Origin: Actinomycetota bacterium
GTDB lineage: Bacteria; Actinomycetota; Acidimicrobiia; Acidimicrobiales; RAAP-2
Reading direction: 5' to 3'
NCBI GenBank assembly: GCA_021324045.1
Contig: JAJPJV010000028.1
Span: 56,532-120,531 of the forward strand
Length of the DNA: 64,000 bases
How positions within the stretch are numbered: the stretch's first letter is position 1; every line of letters begins with the position of its first letter. The position numbers and the translations under genes were made by a program. The notes under the pieces are model-generated. The model had not been told where the DNA came from. It searched no databases and worked only from the letters and a program-made list of their open reading frames with translations. This document shows positions 8,085 to 23,677 of the stretch, in pieces.

Positions 8085-8588
8085 ATGGCGATGATGGAGC
8101 CGAAGAACCAACCCCAACGGACCCAGCTCACCCGAGCAACCTACGAACGCTTGCGCCAGGAACTCGAGGACCTCACCACCAGAGGGCGGGCAGAGATCGC
8201 CCATGCCATCGAAGCCGCCCGAGCGCTCGGGGACCTCTCCGAGAACGGCGACTACCACGCGGCCAAGGACTCCCAGGGGAAGATGGAGTCCAGGATCCGC
8301 CACCTGAGTGCGCTGCTGCGCAACGCGGAGATCGTCGACGACGCCGGCGCCGGTTCGGTCGTGACGACCGGCTCGACGGTCGCCCTCCGCTACGAAGGAG
8401 ACGACGAGGACGAGATCCAGCGCTTCTTCGTCGGCTCCATCGAAGAGCGTCCCGAGGGATTGCCGGTCGTCTCCCCCAGCGCCCCGCTGGGCCAGGCCCT
8501 GATCGGTCGGGGTGAGGGCGAGACGGTCGAGTACGAAGCACCGGGGGGAACCTTGCGAGTCGAGATCGTCCAGGTCGGCAGCGCATGA
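8085..8588 (+). CDS. greA: Transcription elongation factor GreA
   Basis: GreA rescues backtracked RNA polymerase by stimulating cleavage of the 3' end of the transcript. The 167-residue protein has the N-terminal coiled coil with the expected acidic tip region ([21 protein letters not shown]) and the C-terminal FKBP-like domain ([26 protein letters not shown]). The ATG at 8085 is preceded by a purine-rich GAAGTGATGGG. The stop overlaps the leuC start by four bases (ATGA), so greA and leuCD are probably one transcript, an unusual pairing of a general transcription factor with leucine synthesis. Confidence 0.93.
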   Translation: MAMMEPKNQPQRTQLTRATYERLRQELEDLTTRGRAEIAHAIEAARALGDLSENGDYHAAKDSQGKMESRIRHLSALLRNAEIVDDAGAGSVVTTGSTVALRYEGDDEDEIQRFFVGSIEERPEGLPVVSPSAPLGQALIGRGEGETVEYEAPGGTLRVEIVQVGSA

Positions 8589-10012
8589 CGGCGGCCCAGC
8601 GCCAGCCCTCGGAGGCCAGGACCCTGGTCGAGAAGGTGTGGGACCGACACGTCGTCCATTCCGCACCCGGCGAGCCCGACCTGCTCTACGTGGACCTGCA
8701 CCTCGTCCACGAGGTGACGTCGCCCCAGGCCTTCGACGGTCTGCGGATGAACGGTCGTCGCGTGCGCCGTCCCGATCTCACGGTCGCCACCGCGGACCAC
8801 AACGTGCCCACGACGGACATCGACCGCCCCATCGCCGACCCCATCTCGGCGAAGCAACTCGAGGTGCTGGCGGCCAACTGCGCGGAGTTCGGGATCACCT
8901 GCTTCCCGATGGGCCACCCGAACCAGGGGATCGTGCACGTCATCGGACCAGAGCTCGGCCTGAGCCAGCCCGGGATGACCATCGTCTGCGGGGACAGCCA
9001 CACCTCGACCCACGGGGCGCTCGGCGCGCTCGCCTTCGGGATCGGGACGAGCGAGGTCGAGCACGTGCTCGCGACCCAGACCCTCCCCCAGGCACGTCCG
9101 GCGACCATGGCGGTCACCCTGGACGGCGCCCTGCCCCCAGGGGTCAGCGCGAAGGACGTCGTCCTGGCCCTGATCGGCAAGATCGGGACGGGCGGCGGCG
9201 CCGGGCACGTGATCGAGTACCGGGGCGAGGTCATCCGGTCGCTGTCGATCGAGGGTCGGATGACGATCTGCAACATGAGCATCGAGGGCGGCGCACGTGC
9301 CGGCATGGTCGCACCGGACGACACCACCTTCGCCTACCTGGAAGGTCGGCCCTACGCCCCGAAGGGCAAGGCCTGGGAGCAAGCCCTGGAGGCGTGGCGC
9401 TCCCTGACCACCGACGAAGGGGCGCGCTTCGACAAGGAGGTGACCCTGGACGCCAGCACCCTCGTGCCCCACGTCAGCTGGGGGACGAACCCCTCCCAGG
9501 TCGTGCGCATCGACGGGACCGTCCCTGACCCCGACGCCTTCGCCGAGCCCTCCGTACGCGACGCCGCTGCACGGGCGCTGGCCTACATGGGCCTGACCGC
9601 TGGCACGCCCATCCGGGAGATCCCCGTCGACACCGTCTTCATCGGGTCGTGCACGAACGCGCGGCTCGAAGACCTGCGAGCGGCAGCCGCCGTCGTCGAT
9701 GGGCGACGGATCCACCACCGGGTGCGGGGACTGGTGGTCCCGGGGTCTCGCCGCGTCAAGGAACAGGCCGAAGCTGAGGGCCTCGACCGGATCTTCCGCT
9801 CCGCGGGTTTTGAGTGGCGGGAGCCCGGGTGCTCGATGTGCCTGGGCATGAACCCCGACCAGCTCTCCCCCGGCGAACGGTGCGCGTCCACCTCGAACCG
9901 GAACTTCGAAGGACGCCAGGGTCCCGGTGGCAGGACCCATCTGGTGTCTCCTGCGGTCGCCGCGGCGACCGCGGTCGCCGGCCGGTTCGCCGCGCCCGAG
10001 GAGCTCGGCTGA
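8585..10012 (+). CDS. leuC: 3-isopropylmalate dehydratase large subunit
   Basis: LeuC with LeuD isomerises 2- to 3-isopropylmalate and also citramalate, through a [4Fe-4S] cluster. The 475-residue protein shows [56 protein letters not shown], and the three cluster Cys in IGSCTNAR and GCSMCLGMN. Length is normal for the bacterial large subunit. Start overlaps greA by four bases; leuD follows after a 43-base gap with its own ribosome site. Confidence 0.95.
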   Translation: MTAAQRQPSEARTLVEKVWDRHVVHSAPGEPDLLYVDLHLVHEVTSPQAFDGLRMNGRRVRRPDLTVATADHNVPTTDIDRPIADPISAKQLEVLAANCAEFGITCFPMGHPNQGIVHVIGPELGLSQPGMTIVCGDSHTSTHGALGALAFGIGTSEVEHVLATQTLPQARPATMAVTLDGALPPGVSAKDVVLALIGKIGTGGGAGHVIEYRGEVIRSLSIEGRMTICNMSIEGGARAGMVAPDDTTFAYLEGRPYAPKGKAWEQALEAWRSLTTDEGARFDKEVTLDASTLVPHVSWGTNPSQVVRIDGTVPDPDAFAEPSVRDAAARALAYMGLTAGTPIREIPVDTVFIGSCTNARLEDLRAAAAVVDGRRIHHRVRGLVVPGSRRVKEQAEAEGLDRIFRSAGFEWREPGCSMCLGMNPDQLSPGERCASTSNRNFEGRQGPGGRTHLVSPAVAAATAVAGRFAAPEELG

Positions 10013-10055
10013 TGGACGACCGTGCCATGACCCCGACCGCACAGGAGCCCGCCTC

Positions 10056-10646
10056 GTGAAGCCGATCACCGTGGTCAGCGGTCGAGCCGTCCCGCTCGAC
10101 CGCTCCGACGTCGACACCGATCAGATCATCCCCTCGGAGTGGCTCAAGCGCGTCGAACGAAGCGGCTTCGGCGCCGGCCTGTTCGCGCAGTGGCGGGACG
10201 ACCGGTCCTTCGTCCTCAACGACCCCCGCTTTGCAGGGGCCAAGATCCTTGTTGCCGGGCCAAATTTCGGTACGGGCTCTTCACGGGAGCACGCCGTGTG
10301 GGCGCTGCTCGACTACGGCTTCGAGGCGGTCGTCTCCTCGCGCTTCGGCGACATCTTCCGCAACAACTGCACGAAGCAAGGCCTGCTCCCCGTGCAGGTC
10401 GACGAGCGTCTCGCCAGGGCGCTGATCGACGCCGTCGAAGCCGACCCATCGCTCGAGCTCACCATCGATGTCCAACGCTTGCGCATCGAGGCCCCCGGCG
10501 CAGACCTCGCCGGCTCCTTCGTGCTCGACGACTTCACCCGGCAGCGGCTGCTCAACGGTTGGGACGACATCGGGCTCACGCTTCGCCACGCGGACGCCAT
10601 CGATGCCTTCGAGGCACGCCGGCCGAGCTGGCTGCCCTCGCTGTGA
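10056..10646 (+). CDS. leuD: 3-isopropylmalate dehydratase small subunit
   Basis: The 196-residue swivel subunit of isopropylmalate isomerase shows VDTDQIIPSEWLKR, GPNFGTGSSREHAVWALLDYGF, FGDIFRNNCTKQGLLPV and the C-terminal DDFTRQRLLNGWDDIG. The GTG at 10056 is chosen because AGGAG precedes it by eight bases and it gives the usual N-terminus KPITVVSGRAVPLDRSDVDT. It forms the LeuCD complex with the upstream gene and ends seven bases before the convergent serA stop. Confidence 0.94.
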   Translation: MKPITVVSGRAVPLDRSDVDTDQIIPSEWLKRVERSGFGAGLFAQWRDDRSFVLNDPRFAGAKILVAGPNFGTGSSREHAVWALLDYGFEAVVSSRFGDIFRNNCTKQGLLPVQVDERLARALIDAVEADPSLELTIDVQRLRIEAPGADLAGSFVLDDFTRQRLLNGWDDIGLTLRHADAIDAFEARRPSWLPSL

Positions 10647-10653
10647 GCAGCGC

Positions 10654-12225
10654 TCAGAGCGTCACCCGATGAAGGTCGAAGATCCCCGGGTCTTGGCGTA
10701 GGGCGTCGAGCACCTCGTCGGGAGCGGGCACCTCGGTCGCCAGCACCATGAGCGCGGTCCGTCCCTGGGGACTTCGACCGACGGCCATCGAGGAGATCGA
10801 GATGCCGGCTGCCCCAAGCGTCGTGCCCACGACGCCGATCATCCCGGGACGATCGTCGTTGCGAACGACCAGCATGTCCCGGGCGGGTGGGACCTCGACG
10901 TCGTGGTCGTCGACCATCACGAATCGTGGCTCGAGGCGGACGCCCGCCCCCGTGAGCGTCCCCGCCACGGCATGCTCGCCGGAACGGAGGGTAATCAGGT
11001 TGACGTAGTCGTGGGAGGTCGCAGCAGAGGTCTCCCGAACCTCCAACCCCCGGTGCTCGGCAAGGCGTGGGGCGTTCACGTAGGACACCGGTTCCTCGGT
11101 GCTCGTCGAGAACAACCCCTTGAGCGCCGCAAGGGTCAGGATCGCCGTCGAGGTGGTGGCGAGCGTGCCGAGGTACTCGATCTCGAGGTGGTCGGGGAGG
11201 CCCTCGTGCAGGCACGCGAAGAACCGCCCGAGCTGCTCCGCGAGCGGGAGGAAAGGCCGTGCGATCTCGGAGACCTCGGTCGCAGCGATGTTGACCGCGT
11301 TGGGCACGAAGTCCCCAGCCAGGGCCAAAAGCACCTGTTCGGCGATCGTGATGCCCGCCTTGTCCTGCGCCTCGGTCGTCGAGGCACCGAGGTGGGGGCT
11401 CACCACCACCGAGGGCAGGTGGAACAGCGGGGACTCGGTGGTGGGCTCCTTTGCGAAGACGTCGAGGCCCGCCCCGCCGAGGCGGCCGTCGGCGACGGCT
11501 TCGGCGAGCGCCTCCTCGTCGACGATCCCCCCTCGTGCCGTGTTGATGATCCGCAGCCCGGGCTTGGCCCGCTTCAAGAGCTCACGACCGATGAGCCCGA
11601 GCGTCTCGGGCGTCCTGGGCAGATGGATGGTCAAGAAGTCCGACTCCGCCACGAGCTCCTCGAGCGAGCGCAGCTCGACGCTCATGCGGCGGGCTCGGTC
11701 GGGGGCGATGTAGGGGTCATAGGCCAGGAGCCGCATGCCGAAGGCCAGGGCTCGCTGGGCAACGAGGGCGCCGACCCGTCCGAGCCCCACGATGCCCAGC
11801 GTCTTGCCGTAGAGCTCGACCCCCTCCCATTTGGTTCGCTCCCAGCGGCCCGCCACGAGGGCGGCGTGCGCTTGCGGAATGTTGCGAGCCTGGGCCAAGA
11901 GCAGCGCGAAGGTCTGCTCCGCTGCAGAGAGGATGTTGGACTCAGGGGCGTTGACCACCATGACGCCGCGGGCGGTCGCCGCCTCGACGTCGATGTTGTC
12001 GATCCCCACCCCGGCACGTCCCACGACGACGAGGTCGCGGCCGGCCTCGAGGACCTCGGCGGTCACCTGGGTCGCGGAACGAACGATGAGCGCGCCGGCC
12101 CCCGGGATCGCCGCCAGCAGCCCCTCCGGGCTGATCCCCTCCTCGACGTCGACCTCGTGGCCAGCCTCTTTGAGTAGGCGCAGACCGCGCTCGGCGATCC
12201 GCTCGGTCACCAGCACCCGGGCCAT
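10654..12225 (-). CDS. serA: D-3-phosphoglycerate dehydrogenase
   Basis: SerA oxidises 3-phosphoglycerate with NAD+, committing carbon to serine. The 523-residue protein is the long, mycobacterial-like form: substrate and nucleotide domains (GKTLGIVGLGRVGALVAQRA; HLPRTPETLGLIG; NTARGGIVDEEALAEAV; catalytic His in SPHLGASTTEAQ), an intervening allosteric domain (about residues 315-450), and a C-terminal ACT domain (RDMLVVRNDDRPGMIGVVG) that would bind serine for feedback inhibition. AGAGG lies five bases before the ATG. Repeated short reading frames and direct repeats lie immediately upstream. With serC at 13612 it gives two of the three serine steps. Confidence 0.94.
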   Translation of the reverse strand: MARVLVTERIAERGLRLLKEAGHEVDVEEGISPEGLLAAIPGAGALIVRSATQVTAEVLEAGRDLVVVGRAGVGIDNIDVEAATARGVMVVNAPESNILSAAEQTFALLLAQARNIPQAHAALVAGRWERTKWEGVELYGKTLGIVGLGRVGALVAQRALAFGMRLLAYDPYIAPDRARRMSVELRSLEELVAESDFLTIHLPRTPETLGLIGRELLKRAKPGLRIINTARGGIVDEEALAEAVADGRLGGAGLDVFAKEPTTESPLFHLPSVVVSPHLGASTTEAQDKAGITIAEQVLLALAGDFVPNAVNIAATEVSEIARPFLPLAEQLGRFFACLHEGLPDHLEIEYLGTLATTSTAILTLAALKGLFSTSTEEPVSYVNAPRLAEHRGLEVRETSAATSHDYVNLITLRSGEHAVAGTLTGAGVRLEPRFVMVDDHDVEVPPARDMLVVRNDDRPGMIGVVGTTLGAAGISISSMAVGRSPQGRTALMVLATEVPAPDEVLDALRQDPGIFDLHRVTL

Positions 12226-12234
12226 CTAGGGCCT

Positions 12235-12335
12235 CTCGACCTCGTTCATCGTGCTCCAGCCTCGACCTCGTTCATCGTGTGCTCACTGTGTCGTTGTGCG
12301 CTCGGTGTCGTTGTGCGCTCGGTGTCGTTGTGCGC

Positions 12336-12338
<3 letters not shown>
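12235..12338. repeat. Two sets of short direct repeats in the serA 5' region
   Basis: A 19-base unit CTCGACCTCGTTCATCGTG occurs at 12235-12253 and again at 12261-12279. A 17-base unit GTGTCGTTGTGCGCTCG is tandem three times at 12288-12304, 12305-12321 and 12322-12338, the last copy with one change and overlapping the aminotransferase stop codon. On the minus strand the first repeat pair creates two tiny frames, MNEVEAGAR and MNEVERP, the second ending in TAGATG at the serA start. Confidence 0.8.
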
Positions 12339-16537
<4,199 letters not shown>

Positions 16538-16612
16538 GCGGGCCCGTCCCGCCCGGCGCTGGGGGCACCTGATCGCCAGCGAGCGTGCCCCCCACCCTCT
16601 ACGCTGACATCC

Positions 16613-17701
16613 GTGCGCGCGGCAGTTCTCGGGGCGGTCGGCGAGCCGCTCTCCATCGAGGAGGTGACCGGCGGCAACCCCGGTCCCGGAGAGGTGCTCG
16701 TCAGGGTGACCGCCAGCGGCGTGTGCCACTCGGATCTGTCGGTGTGCAACGGCACGCTCCCACTCCAGCTGCCGGCGATCCTGGGCCACGAAGGCACCGG
16801 CGTGGTCGAGTGGGCCGGCCGCGAGGTCACCCGCGTTCGCCCCGGCGATCGTGTCATCGGCTCGTTCCTGCCGGCGTGCGGTCGCTGCCGTCAATGCCTG
16901 GCCGACCGGTCGCACCTGTGCGAGGAAGCCGGTCGGCTCCTGGGACGGGCCTGCGGCACGCGGGCCGACGGCACGGCTCTGTACCCCATGACCGGGCTGG
17001 GCACCTTCGCCGAAACGATGGTCTGCGAGGAGCTCTCGGTCGTCCCCGTCGGCACGGACCTCCCCGACGAGGTCTTGGCCCTGATCGGTTGCGGGGTCAC
17101 GACAGGCGTGGGGGCCGCGCTCAACACCGCGGCGGTCCGGCCAGGCTCGACGGTCGCCGTCGTCGGCTGCGGTGGGGTCGGCCAAGCCGTGATCCAGGGG
17201 GCCAAGATCGCCGGCGCCTCGCGGATCATCGCCGTCGACCCGGTGGCCTACAAGCGAGAGACGGCGCTCCGCCTCGGTGCGACCGACGCCCTCGACCCCT
17301 CCGACAGCGGAACCGGGACAGTCGAAGGGGTTCGTGAGCTCACCGACGGGGTCGGCGTCGACTACGCGTTCGAGGTCATCGGCAACGTCGCCACCATCCG
17401 CGAGGCCTTCTCCATGACCGCAAGCGGCGGTTCCTGCATCGTCGTGGGCGTGCCATCGGCGGCGCTCGACGTGGCGGTCCCCGCCGCCGAGCTCATCTTC
17501 GGCGAGAAGCGGCTGCTCGGTTGCCTCTACGGCTCCGCCCAGGTGCGCCGTGACTTCCCGCGACTGGTGCGGATGGTCGAGCGCGGCCAGCTCGACGTCG
17601 GCGCCATGGTGTCGCGCCGGATCACCCTCGACGAGGTCAACGGGGCGTTCGACGCCATGGCGGCCGGAACGGTGATCCGCTCGGTGATCGTCAACGCCTG
17701 A
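16613..17701 (+). CDS. Zinc-dependent alcohol dehydrogenase (MDR superfamily)
   Basis: This 362-residue medium-chain dehydrogenase resembles class III and mycothiol/formaldehyde-type ADHs. It has the catalytic zinc Cys in SGVCHSDLSV, GHEGTGVVEWAG, the structural zinc set CGRCRQCLADRSHLC, a second catalytic Cys in GCGVTTGVGAA and the NAD-binding GCGGVGQAVIQGAKIAGA. The preserved zinc ligands indicate an active enzyme; substrate is not predictable from these residues. GTG 16613 begins the protein directly at MRAAVLGAVGEPL, normal for the family. A 75-base gap separates it from glgP. Confidence 0.87.
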   Translation: MRAAVLGAVGEPLSIEEVTGGNPGPGEVLVRVTASGVCHSDLSVCNGTLPLQLPAILGHEGTGVVEWAGREVTRVRPGDRVIGSFLPACGRCRQCLADRSHLCEEAGRLLGRACGTRADGTALYPMTGLGTFAETMVCEELSVVPVGTDLPDEVLALIGCGVTTGVGAALNTAAVRPGSTVAVVGCGGVGQAVIQGAKIAGASRIIAVDPVAYKRETALRLGATDALDPSDSGTGTVEGVRELTDGVGVDYAFEVIGNVATIREAFSMTASGGSCIVVGVPSAALDVAVPAAELIFGEKRLLGCLYGSAQVRRDFPRLVRMVERGQLDVGAMVSRRITLDEVNGAFDAMAAGTVIRSVIVNA

Positions 17702-17709
17702 ACGCCCCC

Positions 17710-17728
17710 AGCCCCGACGTGACGGGGC

Positions 17729-17729
<1 letters not shown>
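17710..17729. terminator. Hairpin between convergent ADH and ilvC
   Basis: AGCCCCG (17710-17716) pairs with CGGGGCT (17723-17729) around a six-base loop, between the ADH stop and the ilvC stop. There is no strong U-run on either side, so it is a candidate bidirectional terminator only. Confidence 0.5.
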
Positions 17730-18754
<1,025 letters not shown>

Positions 18755-18850
18755 TGCTTCGTCTCCTCTCTTGCTCGCTGTGCTCTGCCAGCCTTACCGG
18801 TGCAGACACCCTGCGCCAACTCCGCGGTCCTCCGGCGACCGACGCCGTGC

Positions 18851-19381
18851 TCAGGCGGTCGCCGCCGAGGCCCCCGAGAACCGGCTGTGGTCGAGCTTCG
18901 GCAGGGCGACCCGCCCCGTCCGTTGGATCTCGATGATCTCGTAGCTCTCGAGCAGCCGCTCGAAGTTGTCGATCGTCTCGGGTGTGCCGGCGACCATGAC
19001 CGTCAGCCGATCGAGGCCAACGTTGACGACCTCGCCGCGGAAGACGCCGACCAACTCGATCAGCTGCGAGCGCTCGGCGACGCTCACGCCGACCATCGCC
19101 AGCAGAAGCTCGCGCTCCACGGCGTCGCTGGGATCCAGCTGGGAGATCTCCACGACGTTGACCAGCTTGTCGAGTTGGCGGACGACCTGTTCGAGGGGGG
19201 CCGATTCGACGTCGACGATGATCGTGATCCGACTGAAGCGCTCGTCGTTGGTCGGCGCGACCGCCAGGGAATAGATGTTGAACCCGCGCCGGGAGAAGAG
19301 TCCCGCCACCCTGGCCAGCACGCCGGCCTTGTTCTCGACGAGCACCGACAGGATGTAGTGCTGGGTGATCTGACCGGTCAC
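18851..19381 (-). CDS. ilvN: Acetolactate synthase small (regulatory) subunit
   Basis: IlvN activates the catalytic subunit and confers valine feedback inhibition. The 176-residue protein has an N-terminal ACT domain (HYILSVLVENKAGVLARVAGLFSRRGFNI) and the characteristic second half (ELLLAMVGVSVAERSQLIELVGVFRGEVVNVG; GTPETIDNFERLLESYEI). The GTG start at 19381 overlaps the ilvB stop by four bases (GTGA), so the subunits are translationally coupled. Confidence 0.96.
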   Translation of the reverse strand: MTGQITQHYILSVLVENKAGVLARVAGLFSRRGFNIYSLAVAPTNDERFSRITIIVDVESAPLEQVVRQLDKLVNVVEISQLDPSDAVERELLLAMVGVSVAERSQLIELVGVFRGEVVNVGLDRLTVMVAGTPETIDNFERLLESYEIIEIQRTGRVALPKLDHSRFSGASAATA

Positions 19382-21168
19382 GGCTTCGCCTCGCGACCTT
19401 GCGGTGCGACGACGATGTCGTCGTTCGACGCCCCCGCGGGGACCATGGGGAAGACCTTCTCGAAGGCGTCGATGCGGAAGTCCACGACGACCGGTCGGTC
19501 GTCGATCGCGTTCGCCTTCTCGATCGCCGGTGTCACCTCCTCGGGGCTCTCTGCCCGGATGCCCACGCAACCCATCGCCTCGGCCCATTTCACGTAGTCG
19601 GGGAGGTCCGGGGAGAGATAGACCTCCGAGTAGCGCTCGGCGTAGAACATCTCCTGCCACTGCCGGACCATGCCGAGGTAGGCGTTGTTGAGGATGGCGA
19701 CCTTGACCGGGATCTGCTCGGCTGCCGCCGTCACCAGCTCTTGGGCGGTCATCTGGAAGCAGCCGTCACCGTCGATGGCCCACACCGTGCGATCGGGCCG
19801 TCCGACCTTGGCCCCGATCGAGGCAGGCACGGCGAACCCCATGGTCCCGGCACCGCCGGAGTTGATCCAGGTGTAGGGGTAGTCGAACCGCCACCACTGC
19901 GACGCCCACATCTGGTGCTGGCCGACCCCACCGACCACGATCGTGTCGTCGGGGGACAGGTCGCGAAGGGTCTCGACGACCAGCTGGGGCTTGAGGAGCC
20001 CGCCTGGTTCCTGGTGGTAGGTGAGGGGGAACTCCTGCTGCCAGCGCCGGAGGACGGCCCACCAGGGACTGAGCGAAGGGCGGTTCGCCGCCGGGGTTCC
20101 CGGCCGGGGGAGGGCACCGACGTCGGACCAACGGCAGCGCTCGTCATGGCCGAGCCCAGCGGCGTCGAGCGCCTCGAGCATCGCCTCGAGCACCACGTTG
20201 CAATCACCGGCGATGGCCACGTCGGGACGGCGCACCTTCCCCAGCTCGGCCGGGTCGATGTCGACGTGGATGACCTTGGCCTCCGGAGCGAACGCAGCGA
20301 CCTTGCCCGTCACGCGATCGTCGAAACGCGCTCCGAGGGCGACGAGGAGGTCTGCTCGCTGCATGGCGGTGACCGCCGTGTAGTTGCCGTGCATGCCCGG
20401 CATGCCCAGGCACAGGGGGTGGGAATCGGGGAACGCGCCACGGGCCATCAACGTCGTCACCACGGGCATGCCGGTGCGCTCGGCGAGCTCGCGCAGCGCG
20501 TCAGTCGCTCGCGACTTGAGGACCCCCCCACCGGCGTAGATGACCGGACGCTGCGCGGCGAGCAGCAGCTCGACGGCACGCCGCACCTGGGCGGGATCGC
20601 CCTCGGTCACCGGCCGGTAGCCCGGGAGGTCGAGATCCTCGACGGTCTGCGGCCAGTACCACTCCATGAGGGCGTTCGAGACGTCCTTGGGAACGTCGAT
20701 GAGGACCGGGCCCGGACGCCCGGTCGTGGCGACGTAGAACGCTGCGGCGACCGTTCGGGGAATCTCCGCGGCGTCGGTCACGAGCCAGTTGTGCTTGGTG
20801 ATGCCCATGGTCACGCCGGTGATGTCGCATTCTTGGAACGCGTCGGTGCCGATGGCTGCCGTTGCGACCTGACCGGAGACGACGACCAGCGGCGTCGAGT
20901 CCATGTAGGCATTCGACAGCGGCGTGACCACGTTCGTCGCGCCTGGCCCGCTCGTGACGATGGCAACCCCGGGACGGCCGGTGGCCATCGCGTACCCCTC
21001 TGCCATGTGGCCGGCGCCCTGCTCGTGACGCACGAGGATATGACGGATCGACGACCCGATGATCGGGTCGTAGACGGGCAGGATGGCTCCCCCGGGTAGC
21101 CCGAACATCACCTCGACCCCCTGGGTCTCGAGGCTCTTGATCAAGGCTTGGGCGCCGGTCATCTTCAT
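19378..21168 (-). CDS. ilvB: Acetolactate synthase large (catalytic) subunit
   Basis: IlvB is a thiamine-diphosphate enzyme that condenses two pyruvates, or pyruvate and 2-oxobutyrate. The 596-residue protein shows GLPGGAILPVYDP, the catalytic Glu in VRHEQGAGHMAEGYA, ATSGPGATNVVTPLSNAYMDS-type wording, and the ThDP loop GDGCFQMTAQELVTAAAEQIPVKVAILNN. The ATG at 21168 has AAGGAAC seven bases upstream. It heads ilvBNC and lies downstream of an attenuator whose leader ends Leu-Val-Val-Val-Pro. A leuA leader lies divergently on the other side of the shared promoter region. Confidence 0.96.
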   Translation of the reverse strand: MKMTGAQALIKSLETQGVEVMFGLPGGAILPVYDPIIGSSIRHILVRHEQGAGHMAEGYAMATGRPGVAIVTSGPGATNVVTPLSNAYMDSTPLVVVSGQVATAAIGTDAFQECDITGVTMGITKHNWLVTDAAEIPRTVAAAFYVATTGRPGPVLIDVPKDVSNALMEWYWPQTVEDLDLPGYRPVTEGDPAQVRRAVELLLAAQRPVIYAGGGVLKSRATDALRELAERTGMPVVTTLMARGAFPDSHPLCLGMPGMHGNYTAVTAMQRADLLVALGARFDDRVTGKVAAFAPEAKVIHVDIDPAELGKVRRPDVAIAGDCNVVLEAMLEALDAAGLGHDERCRWSDVGALPRPGTPAANRPSLSPWWAVLRRWQQEFPLTYHQEPGGLLKPQLVVETLRDLSPDDTIVVGGVGQHQMWASQWWRFDYPYTWINSGGAGTMGFAVPASIGAKVGRPDRTVWAIDGDGCFQMTAQELVTAAAEQIPVKVAILNNAYLGMVRQWQEMFYAERYSEVYLSPDLPDYVKWAEAMGCVGIRAESPEEVTPAIEKANAIDDRPVVVDFRIDAFEKVFPMVPAGASNDDIVVAPQGREAKP

Positions 21169-21313
21169 GGTTCGTTCCTTCGCTGTGTCGGGTCCGTCTC
21201 CACCTGGTTCTGGTCTCTGTGGTGGTGTCTCCTCTGTTGGTCTGTGGGATCTGTCGGGTCGGGTCCGTCCTGGGTCGATGCGCCCAGCGGGCGTGCGGTC
21301 CCGAAAATGGCCC

Positions 21314-21346
21314 AAAATTGAATCGACCTCCCGGCTGGGAGGTCGA
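21314..21346 (-). terminator. Attenuator terminator upstream of ilvB
   Basis: On the minus strand a perfect 10-bp stem (21323-21332 with 21337-21346, TCGACCTCCC/GGGAGGTCGA, 4-nt loop) is followed by the U-rich tract UUCAAUUUU (21314-21322). It lies between the leader peptide and ilvB. Confidence 0.85.
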
Positions 21347-21348
21347 GG

Positions 21349-21373
21349 GCGCGCAACGGGACCGGTTGCGCGC
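21349..21373 (-). promoter_or_regulatory. Pause hairpin of the ilvB attenuator
   Basis: A 9-bp perfect inverted repeat, GCGCGCAAC (21349-21357) with GTTGCGCGC (21365-21373), abuts the leader peptide stop codon at 21374 and ends two bases before the terminator stem. Confidence 0.7.
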
Positions 21374-21421
21374 TCAGGGAACGACTACCAGGAACTGACC
21401 GGAGCGAGACAGGATCGCCAC
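21374..21421 (-). CDS. Branched-chain-rich leader peptide of ilvBNC
   Basis: The 15-residue frame, starting at GTG 21421, encodes VAILSRSGQFLVVVP then TGA. Four consecutive branched-chain codons (Leu-Val-Val-Val) lie just before the stop, with Ile-Leu near the start. The stop abuts the pause hairpin and precedes a strong terminator. The Val bias matches the valine control expected for acetolactate synthase. The start is six bases after a GACAAT -10 element, again implying a leaderless leader peptide. Confidence 0.8.
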   Translation of the reverse strand: MAILSRSGQFLVVVP

Positions 21422-21427
21422 GGGCGG

Positions 21428-21457
21428 ATTGTCCCATACGCAGGCCTCCGTGCACAA
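21428..21457 (-). promoter_or_regulatory. Promoter of ilvBNC
   Basis: The minus strand carries TTGTGC (21452-21457), an 18-base spacer and GACAAT (21428-21433). The leader GTG begins six bases later. Only 19 bases separate this -35 from the leuA -35 on the other strand, so both promoters could share a regulator site. Confidence 0.6.
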
Positions 21458-21476
21458 GGCATCCGGGCTCCCTGGC

Positions 21477-21505
21477 TTGACTCGGTCACCGTGGAGTGGG
21501 ACACT
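21477..21505 (+). promoter_or_regulatory. Promoter of leuA
   Basis: TTGACT (21477-21482), a 17-base spacer and GACACT (21500-21505) precede the leader peptide ATG by ten bases. The -10 resembles those of the ilvB (GACAAT) and leuB (GAGACT) leaders. Confidence 0.6.
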
Positions 21506-21515
21506 GTCGCTCACT

Positions 21516-21581
21516 ATGCGCGTGACCAGGCAGTTCGTCGTGCGGGCGAGAGACGAGCTCTGGATCCTCCTGCTTACCTGA
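21516..21581 (+). CDS. Leucine-rich leader peptide of leuA
   Basis: A 21-residue frame begins MRVTRQFVV and ends ELWILLLT before TGA (21579-21581). The codons Ile-Leu-Leu-Leu lie three codons before the stop, which is followed two bases later by the pause hairpin. Leucine starvation would stall the ribosome there and prevent the downstream terminator. The triple Leu contrasts with the Val-rich ilvB leader and the mixed leuB leader, matching each operon's product. Confidence 0.82.
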   Translation: MRVTRQFVVRARDELWILLLT

Positions 21582-23528
<1,947 letters not shown>

Positions 23529-23561
23529 CCGGCGAGCCCGCCGGGCCGCCCCCGCCCAGCG

Positions 23562-23644
23562 GCGCCTGCATCGCCCGCGCTGGGGGCGCAGGCGATGCAG
23601 GCGCGACCACGTGACGACGACCTGGGGCGTCACGGCGCCCCAGG
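23562..23644. terminator. Two hairpins between convergent leuA and a hypothetical gene
   Basis: A 14-bp perfect stem (23562-23575 with 23591-23604, GCGCCTGCATCGCC and its complement) is followed by a 9-bp stem (23621-23629 with 23636-23644, CCTGGGGCG/CGCCCCAGG). Neither has a U-run. They separate convergent transcription units and probably act as a bidirectional termination or RNA-end-protecting region. Confidence 0.55.
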
Positions 23645-23677
23645 TCGATGGACCCCCAGGGCCGGTTGGGCGGCCGT

